The notes under the pieces are model-generated. The model worked only from the letters and a program-made list of their open reading frames with translations, was not told where the DNA came from and searched no databases. Shown in pieces: positions 7,028-10,540 of a stretch of DNA of 10,540 nucleotides (the first letter of the stretch is position 1; each line of letters starts with the position of its first letter). The DNA is from an uncultured Eubacteriales bacterium (GTDB lineage Bacteria; Bacillota; Clostridia; HGM11514). The stretch is taken from contig CABUMF010000057.1 in assembly GCA_902492655.1 (NCBI GenBank), forward strand, positions 1 through 10,540. The letters run 5' to 3'. The position numbers and the translations under genes are program-made.

Positions 7028-7262
7028 AATTAAATTATCCTTTCTTCAAAAAATAAACCCTCGGGCAAATAATGCCCAAGGGTGACAAATGCACGGTTCC
7101 ACCTTGCGTTTAACTCATTTCGGCTTTAACGGTGCCTTCCGTCGGTGCATTTCCTCACCGAAGCTCAGAAGCGGTTTTCGCAAAATTCCGCCGCAGGACT
7201 TCCCACCGAAATCGTCCCTCTCTTTGCCGACAAAATAAGCTACTGTCTTCCTCACAGCCATT
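7028..7262 (-). promoter_or_regulatory. Threonine-specific T-box riboswitch leader of thrS
   Basis: All key parts are visible on the minus strand. Stem I has an AGTA motif at 7244-7241 and an AGAGAG/GGTGGGAAG-type apical region. The specifier appears to be ACC (Thr) at 7175-7173, just before TTCTGAGC, as is usual. The antiterminator is textbook: CAAGG (7106-7102), the 7-base T-box bulge TGGAACC (7101-7095), GTG (7094-7092), a loop, CAC (7084-7082) and CCTTG (7081-7077). The competing terminator stem is CCCTTGGGCA (7082-7073) with TGCCCGAGGG (7067-7058), followed by TTTATTTTTT. Uncharged tRNA-Thr should stabilise the antiterminator and allow transcription of thrS and the two exporter genes. 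Confidence 0.95.
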
Positions 7263-7268
7263 AAGAAT

Positions 7269-7297
7269 ATTATAATACCTTTAATCCCGTTTGTCAA
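7269..7297 (-). promoter_or_regulatory. Promoter of the T-box-thrS operon
   Basis: A consensus promoter on the minus strand: TTGACA (7297-7292), a 17-bp spacer and TATAAT (7274-7269). Transcription would begin near 7262 at the 5' end of the T-box leader. The -35 box lies only 16 bases past the stop codon of the MATE gene. Confidence 0.9.
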
Positions 7298-7313
7298 TAG
7301 TTTTAGTCTGTTT

Positions 7314-8678
7314 TTATTCGGGAAGATTTGCAAATTCCTTTTTGTAAGCATACCTCATGAAGAAAATGCAAAGCGTAAACGAGAATATTTCCGCAATTGG
7401 GAATGCATACCATACAAGAAGAACATTTTCGGTAAGCTTTGCAATAATATACACCACCGGCAAAAGAACACAAAGCTGTCTTACCAAGGATACAAGCATA
7501 CTGAGCACCGCATGTCCGCACGCCTGGAACACCGATGTCGAAACTACGCAGAATGCCGCCGCAGGATAGCTTATGCTTATTATTCGTAGTGCGTGCCTTC
7601 CTATAAGCATCATGTTATCCGACGCCTTGAATATTCCGAAAATTTCATCCGGGAATATCTGCAACACAAGCATACACGAAATCATAATGATTTCCGCATA
7701 CAAAACGGCATATTTTATCGTGCTTGTAATTCTTTTGCGTTTTTTTGCTCCGAGGTTGTATGCTACAATCGGCACCATACCGTTATTAAGCCCGAAAAGC
7801 GGCATAAATGCAAAGCTCTGGAGCTTGAAGTATATTCCGAACACATTAATCGCATCGTCCTTCATAGAGCTGATGCCGGAGAAAATCTTGTTCATTCCGA
7901 AGGTCATAACAGAGCCTATCGAAGCCACCAGCATTGAAGGAACTCCGACGCTGTAAATCCTCTTGACCGTATCCGAGCAAATTCTAAAGTCCTTGAACGA
8001 AAGAGATATTTCCTTATTTTTCTTAACATTAAAAATAATTGCAAGAGTCATTGCAACCGCCTGACCGAAAACAGTCGCAACAGCGGCGCCTGCCGCTCCA
8101 AGCTCGGGAAAACCGAAATATCCGAAAATCAAAATCGGGTCAAAAATAATATTGATGATTGCCCCGACTCCTTGGGTTATCATAGTATAAAAAGTTTTGC
8201 CGGTAGACTGCAAAAGTCTCTCAAAGGTTACCTGACCGAAAATGGCAATCGAAAGCCCCGAGCATATGCCCATATACTGTTTTCCGAAATTAATTACCGC
8301 CGGATTTTCGCTTTGAAATCCGAAAAACACTCCTGCAATCGAAATTCCTATCACAGCAAACAAAATGCTTGCCAGCAGATTAAGCAATATTCCGTGAGTA
8401 GCCGCACGGTTTGCACCTTCAAAGTCCTTCTCTCCGAGCTTCCTTGAAAGGAGCGCATTTATACCCACGCCCGTTCCGACAGCAACCGAAATCATCAGAT
8501 TTTGAAAAGGAAATGTCAGGTTTACCGCCGTCAATGCGTCAAGACTGTAGTGCGATATAAAAATACTGTCCACAACATTGTACAATGCCTGAACAAGCAT
8601 CGAAAGCATCATGGGAAGCGAAATCGTTATAAGAAGCTTGTTTATGGGCATGGTGCCCATTTTGTTTTCTTTCTGCAT
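7314..8678 (-). CDS. MATE-family multidrug/cation efflux protein
   Basis: This 454-residue polytopic membrane protein has the MATE layout of two related halves and about twelve hydrophobic segments. It would export drugs or metabolites in exchange for Na+ or H+. The first half starts ISLPMMLSMLVQALYNVVD and continues with the conserved GVGINALLSRKLGEKDFEGAN loop. The second half starts near residue 235 (RIYSVGVPSMLVASIGSVM) and contains FGLNNGMVPIVAYNLGAKKR, the repeat of the first-half loop. The overall look is of the MepA-like subfamily of Firmicutes. Start choice: ATG at 8678 with AAAGGA nine bases before it; later in-frame methionines at codons 7 and 10 lack as good a site. No terminator is seen between its stop and the thrS promoter, so readthrough into the T-box leader is possible. 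The substrate cannot be told from sequence. Confidence 0.92.
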   Translation of the reverse strand: MQKENKMGTMPINKLLITISLPMMLSMLVQALYNVVDSIFISHYSLDALTAVNLTFPFQNLMISVAVGTGVGINALLSRKLGEKDFEGANRAATHGILLNLLASILFAVIGISIAGVFFGFQSENPAVINFGKQYMGICSGLSIAIFGQVTFERLLQSTGKTFYTMITQGVGAIINIIFDPILIFGYFGFPELGAAGAAVATVFGQAVAMTLAIIFNVKKNKEISLSFKDFRICSDTVKRIYSVGVPSMLVASIGSVMTFGMNKIFSGISSMKDDAINVFGIYFKLQSFAFMPLFGLNNGMVPIVAYNLGAKKRKRITSTIKYAVLYAEIIMISCMLVLQIFPDEIFGIFKASDNMMLIGRHALRIISISYPAAAFCVVSTSVFQACGHAVLSMLVSLVRQLCVLLPVVYIIAKLTENVLLVWYAFPIAEIFSFTLCIFFMRYAYKKEFANLPE

Positions 8679-8710
8679 TAATTTTCATCCTTTCGTAAGC
8701 GTACCCTTAT

Positions 8711-8739
8711 ATGATAACATAAATATATTTTTTTGTCTA
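8711..8739 (-). promoter_or_regulatory. Promoter of the MATE gene
   Basis: On the minus strand, TAGACA (8739-8734) and TATCAT (8716-8711) are separated by 17 bp, 33 bases upstream of the start codon. Both boxes differ slightly from consensus. Confidence 0.65.
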
Positions 8740-8853
8740 CACATTATTTTACAAAAATACAAAATAGAAAATGAGCATTAGCGAGAAAACAGTATGAAAA
8801 TCGAAGAAAAACGAAGATAATATATTTATTATTAAATTTTTTCAAAAAAAGTG

Positions 8854-8882
8854 TTGACACGAGAAAAAAAGTGTATTATAAT
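8854..8882 (+). promoter_or_regulatory. Promoter of rplM-rpsI
   Basis: A perfect TTGACA (8854-8859) and a perfect TATAAT (8877-8882) are separated by 17 bp, with an A-rich region upstream that could act as an UP element. This strength is expected for ribosomal protein genes. The transcript leader is only about 30 bases, too short for the L13 autoregulatory leader known from other Firmicutes. Confidence 0.93.
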
Positions 8883-8917
8883 AAATAACGTTGATTTTAA
8901 TGAACGGAGGAATTTCC

Positions 8918-9346
8918 ATGAGTACTTATATGATTAAACCGGCTGATGTCAACAGAAAATGGTATATAATTGACGCAGCAGGTCGTCCTCTCGGCAGAGT
9001 TGCCGCTCAGGCTGCAACAATCCTCAGAGGAAAACACGAACCCACCTTCACACCTAATGTCGACTGCGGTGATCATGTCATCATCATCAATGCGGCAGAA
9101 ACGGTTCTTACAGGCAAAAAGCTTGAGCAGAAGGTTTGGTACAGACACACAGGTCATGTTGGCGGACTTAAGGAAGTTAAGTACAACCATCTTATGGCTG
9201 AAAGACCTGAAAAGGCACTTGAGCTTGCTATATGGGGTATGCTTCCCCACAACACCATAGGCAGAAAGTCTATGACAAGATTGAGAATTTACAAGAATGC
9301 TGAACACAAGCATGAAGCTCAGCATCCTGTAATGTACGAGATATAA
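8918..9346 (+). CDS. rplM: 50S ribosomal protein L13
   Basis: L13 is an early-assembly protein of the large ribosomal subunit. The 142 residues match the usual length. Conserved stretches are the N-terminal RKWYIIDAAGRPLGRVA, GDHVIIINA, VWYRHTGHVGGLK and the basic LPHNTIGRKSMTRLRIY. The open frame can be read from a TTG at 8891, but the true start is ATG at 8918, seven bases after a strong GGAGG (8906-8910); this also gives the family's normal N-terminus. rpsI follows after 15 bases, the standard bacterial pairing. Confidence 0.98.
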   Translation: MSTYMIKPADVNRKWYIIDAAGRPLGRVAAQAATILRGKHEPTFTPNVDCGDHVIIINAAETVLTGKKLEQKVWYRHTGHVGGLKEVKYNHLMAERPEKALELAIWGMLPHNTIGRKSMTRLRIYKNAEHKHEAQHPVMYEI

Positions 9347-9361
9347 GGGAGGTTGAGAATT

Positions 9362-9757
9362 ATGGCAGCAACATATTTTTACGGCACAGGAAGAAGAAAG
9401 AAATCTATCGCCAGAGTAAGACTTCTCCCCGGCAGCGGTAACATCACCGTAAACGGAAGAGATATTGACGATTATTTCGGACTTGAAACACTTAAGGTTA
9501 TCGTAAGACAGCCTTTGACGCTCCTCTCTTTGGTAAATAAGTACGATGTTATCGTAAATGTTACAGGCGGCGGCTTCACAGGTCAGGCAGGCGCAATCCG
9601 CCACGGTATTTCAAGAGCACTTCTTGAAGTAAACGAAGAAGAGTACAGACCGCTTCTTAAAAAGGCAGGCTTCTTAACTCGTGACCCTCGTATGAAGGAA
9701 AGAAAGAAGTACGGCCTCAAAGCAGCTCGTCGTGCACCTCAGTTCTCAAAGAGATAA
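9362..9757 (+). CDS. rpsI: 30S ribosomal protein S9
   Basis: S9 belongs to the head of the small subunit, and its C-terminal tail reaches the P-site tRNA. The 131 residues are typical. Hallmarks are YGTGRRKKSIARVRL near the N-terminus, VTGGGFTGQAGAIRHGISRALL in the middle and the basic tail ending in F-S-K-R. The start is ATG at 9362 with AGGGAGG (9346-9352) upstream; the TTG at 9353 that opens the frame is too close to that site. It is co-transcribed with rplM. The 3' end of rpsI is a known integration target for some Firmicutes integrative elements, relevant to the debris immediately downstream. Confidence 0.98.
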   Translation: MAATYFYGTGRRKKSIARVRLLPGSGNITVNGRDIDDYFGLETLKVIVRQPLTLLSLVNKYDVIVNVTGGGFTGQAGAIRHGISRALLEVNEEEYRPLLKKAGFLTRDPRMKERKKYGLKAARRAPQFSKR

Positions 9758-9775
9758 TTATTTTATCGAAAAAAT

Positions 9776-9816
9776 GGCTTGTTTACAGGGTTTTTGCCTT
9801 GTTGCAAGCCTTTTTT
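9776..9816 (+). terminator. Terminator of rplM-rpsI
   Basis: The stem GGCTTG (9776-9781) with CAAGCC (9805-9810) encloses an inner stem ACAGGG/CCTTGT (9785-9790 with 9797-9802, one G-U pair). The run TTTTTT follows at 9811-9816. Its last three T's are also the start of the 11-bp tandem repeat. Confidence 0.85.
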
Positions 9817-9835
9817 GATGTCCGTTTGATGTCCG
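9814..9835 (+). repeat. Perfect 11-bp tandem direct repeat (TTTGATGTCCG x2)
   Basis: TTTGATGTCCG occurs at 9814-9824 and again, immediately adjoining, at 9825-9835. Pairs of short direct repeats of about this length near an integration end are typical of arm-type binding sites for tyrosine recombinases, and the position, about 60 bases past the rpsI stop, would suit an element integrated at rpsI. The recombinase-site reading is an inference. Confidence 0.6.
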
Positions 9836-9859
9836 AACGGTCAAAAAACATAAAAAATC

Positions 9860-9893
9860 AGCGGTTAAGGTGTAAAATCCTCAACCGCTTTTT
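9860..9893 (+). terminator. Orphan terminator downstream of rpsI
   Basis: A perfect 11-position stem including one G-U pair (AGCGGTTAAGG 9860-9870 with CCTCAACCGCT 9879-9889) is followed by TTTTT. No gene lies between it and the rpsI terminator, so it is probably left over from a lost gene or element, or serves as a back-up terminator. Confidence 0.75.
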
Positions 9894-9922
9894 GTTGCCA
9901 AAATTCAGAGAGAAGGTTTACT

Positions 9923-9964
9923 ATGTCAGTATTCAGAATTGAGAAAAACAAAAAATATATCGTG
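9923..9964 (+). pseudogene. 5' remnant of an integrative-element replication initiator / HTH protein
   Basis: ATG at 9923 has AGAAGG six bases upstream and encodes MSVFRIEKNKKYIV, the very recognisable N-terminus of a helix-turn-helix (DnaD/replication-initiator-like) protein common in clostridial integrative and conjugative elements; family members normally continue with M-S-N-x-H-L-R and an LSLKAKG block. Here the similarity stops after about 14 codons. The frame runs on to a TAG at 10088-10090 with unrelated residues that cross a terminator hairpin, so this is a truncated gene and not a functional 55-aa protein. The recognition is from memory of the family and rests on a short stretch. Confidence 0.55.
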
Positions 9965-10007
9965 AGGCTATTATACAATATTTCGCACAATCCGGAAAGG
10001 TTTTTAC

Positions 10008-10046
10008 AAAAAAACGACCGCCAGAATGTAAAACACATTCTGACGG
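10008..10046 (-). terminator. Minus-strand terminator inside the remnant region
   Basis: On the minus strand CCGTCAGAATGT (10046-10035) pairs with ACATTCTGGCGG (10029-10018), complete with one G-U pair, followed by TCGTTTTTTT. Read on the plus strand the same position is an A-C mismatch, so the minus direction is favoured. No intact minus-strand gene ends here; it may once have served the truncated ldh or another lost gene. Confidence 0.75.
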
Positions 10047-10078
10047 TTTTTGAATATTCCTACCATTTGTATTTATTG

Positions 10079-10096
10079 CCTGCCCCATAGGGCAGG
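10079..10096. repeat. Small GC-rich hairpin
   Basis: CCTGCCC (10079-10085) and GGGCAGG (10090-10096) form a perfect 7-bp stem with a four-base loop. There is no T-run on either strand, so it is not a typical terminator. Its role is unknown. Confidence 0.4.
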
Positions 10097-10188
10097 AGTA
10101 ATACCATTTATTAACCATTTTGTTCCTGCCATTGTTATTCTTTTAGACTAACAAAATAGATATGAGAGTGAACGGAGGATTTACAAAA

Positions 10189-10319
10189 ATGGAAGAAAAA
10201 TATTTATAAAAGAGGAAATGACGGAGTTTGAGGGCAATATATACTGCGCTAATTGTCTTGACGACTTAACAACGATTTGCGACTACTGCGGAGACAGAAT
10301 CCGCCGTGACGAAGCTTAA
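10189..10319 (+). pseudogene. Frameshifted, truncated zinc-ribbon protein of mobile-element type
   Basis: A good ribosome binding site (GGAGG 10174-10178) precedes ATG at 10189, but that frame stops after M-E-E-K-Y-L at 10207-10209. In the next frame, from about 10203, a coherent sequence runs through MTEFEGNIYCANCLDD (ATG at 10218) and TTICDYCGDRI, with two C-x2-C knuckles, to TAA at 10317-10319. A one-base indel near 10203-10210 would join the two. The C-x2-C...C-x2-C-G-x-R-I layout resembles the zinc-ribbon segment of proteins found in clostridial integrative elements (some amidoligase-type), which normally continue with many more cysteines. The end after R-R-D-E-A is probably a deletion junction. 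As an alternative, ATG at 10218 with AGAGG just before it could make a 33-residue zinc-ribbon peptide. Confidence 0.45.
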
Positions 10320-10332
10320 CCGTTTCCTCACC

Positions 10333-10395
10333 GGTAAGCGTATACGCAATCGTAGAGCCCACACTGCCTGTTCCGATAATTGAAATTTTGTTCAT
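10333..10395 (-). pseudogene. ldh: 5' fragment of L-lactate dehydrogenase gene
   Basis: ATG at 10395, with AAGGTG upstream, encodes MNKISIIGTGSVGSTIAYTL, the N-terminal strand and glycine-rich NAD loop (G-x-G-x2-G) of L-lactate dehydrogenase, the enzyme that reduces pyruvate to lactate while oxidising NADH. A full protein is about 315 residues. After about 21 codons the frame loses all similarity and runs antisense through the zinc-ribbon remnant to a stop at 10249. The gene is therefore cut off by a deletion or rearrangement close to 10330-10340. Malate dehydrogenase shares the loop, but the wording here is closest to LDH. Promoter and start are intact, so a short fusion peptide could still be made. 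Confidence 0.65.
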
Positions 10396-10465
10396 AATGC
10401 ACCTTCTTTTCATAGTATTGTACATATATTGTTTTACAACAGTTCCAGATATTTTGCAGGTGTTT

Positions 10466-10494
10466 ATTTTACATACCGATAATATATTTATCAA
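10466..10494 (-). promoter_or_regulatory. Promoter of the truncated ldh
   Basis: On the minus strand, TTGATA (10494-10489) and TAAAAT (10471-10466) are separated by 17 bp. Between it and the start codon lies TTGT-AAA-ACAA (10436-10426), a short palindrome of the kind seen in Rex-type redox operators of ldh genes, but shorter than the usual 18-bp site, so that reading is weak. Confidence 0.6.
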
Positions 10495-10513
10495 TATACC
10501 TCTGCACGATTAC

Positions 10514-10540
10514 AAAAACCTCCCCCGGCGGTTTCCGCCG
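10514..10540 (-). terminator. Terminator of a minus-strand gene beyond the right edge
   Basis: On the minus strand CGGCGG (10540-10535), AAA and CCGCCG (10531-10526) form a GC-rich hairpin, followed by GGGGAGG and TTTTT (10518-10514). The upstream arm may extend past the window, so the stem could be longer. The gene it serves is not in view. Confidence 0.75.

Noticed and set aside
7115..7351. 78-codon minus-strand frame upstream of thrS, considered as a leader peptide or the missing TGS domain
   Set aside because: It lies in the T-box leader and has no TGS-like sequence; its frame spans the thrS promoter and ends in the antiterminator region, so it is chance.
8897..9604. Long minus-strand open frame (235 codons) across rplM and rpsI
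   Set aside because: It is antisense to two certain ribosomal protein genes, has no ribosome binding site and its cysteine-rich translation looks like no protein; it is a codon-use shadow.
9933..10118. 61-codon minus-strand frame in the remnant region
   Set aside because: It crosses a terminator hairpin and has no ribosome binding site or recognisable sequence.
9758..10540. A second copy of the rpsI 3' end that would mark the other attachment site
   Set aside because: I looked for a repeat of the last ~20 bases of rpsI in the rest of the window and saw none; the far end may be deleted or lie outside.
1..10540. CRISPR arrays, tRNA or rRNA genes, toxin-antitoxin or defence genes
   Set aside because: No regularly spaced repeats, no cloverleaf sequence with T-loop and acceptor pairing, and no matching protein families were seen.

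Overview
The window looks like a chromosome segment from a low-GC, spore-former-derived member of the Clostridia (Bacillota), most likely an Oscillospiraceae/Ruminococcaceae-type gut bacterium. The evidence is a spoIVA fragment, a T-box leader on thrS, consensus sigma-A promoters with 17-bp spacers, strong Shine-Dalgarno sites, the rplM-rpsI pair and remnants of clostridial-type integrative elements. This placement comes from protein recognition only; no search was run.

Left end (1-688): the last 24 codons of a probable IS transposase, about 200 bp of AT-rich DNA, then a promoterless-looking 3' fragment of the spore-coat ATPase gene spoIVA that keeps its stop and terminator hairpin. Minus-strand operon (689-2937, promoter 3021-3049): a membrane-anchored TPR protein, the tRNA-dihydrouridine synthase dusB and an unrecognised 190-aa protein, with each gene overlapping the next by a few bases. 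Divergent from it is an AraC-family regulator with a cupin sensor domain (3120-3968), followed by a nested palindrome.

Middle (4084-7297, minus strand): a complete threonine-specific T-box leader (specifier ACC, textbook antiterminator and terminator) controls thrS, which lacks the usual N-terminal TGS domain. ATGA- and ATGGTAA-type overlaps couple thrS to a split ThrE/YjjP-YjjB type threonine/serine exporter. Uncharged tRNA-Thr should therefore induce both the synthetase and the transporter. Upstream on the same strand is a MATE-family efflux pump with its own promoter.

Right side (8854-9816, plus strand): rplM-rpsI, encoding ribosomal proteins L13 and S9, with a consensus promoter and a terminator. 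From 9814 to about 10340 lies a short graveyard of mobile-element and host gene pieces: a perfect 11-bp tandem repeat just past rpsI, an orphan terminator, the first 14 codons of an element-type replication initiator, a minus-strand terminator, a frameshifted zinc-ribbon fragment, and the first 21 or so codons of an L-lactate dehydrogenase gene with its own promoter. This reads as the scar of an integrative element that once sat at the 3' end of rpsI. The window ends in a terminator for a minus-strand gene beyond its right edge.

No wholly new system is evident. The most interesting points are the T-box/thrS/exporter operon with a TGS-less synthetase, the IS-adjacent truncation of spoIVA, the element scar beside rpsI, and the unrecognised protein translationally coupled to dusB.
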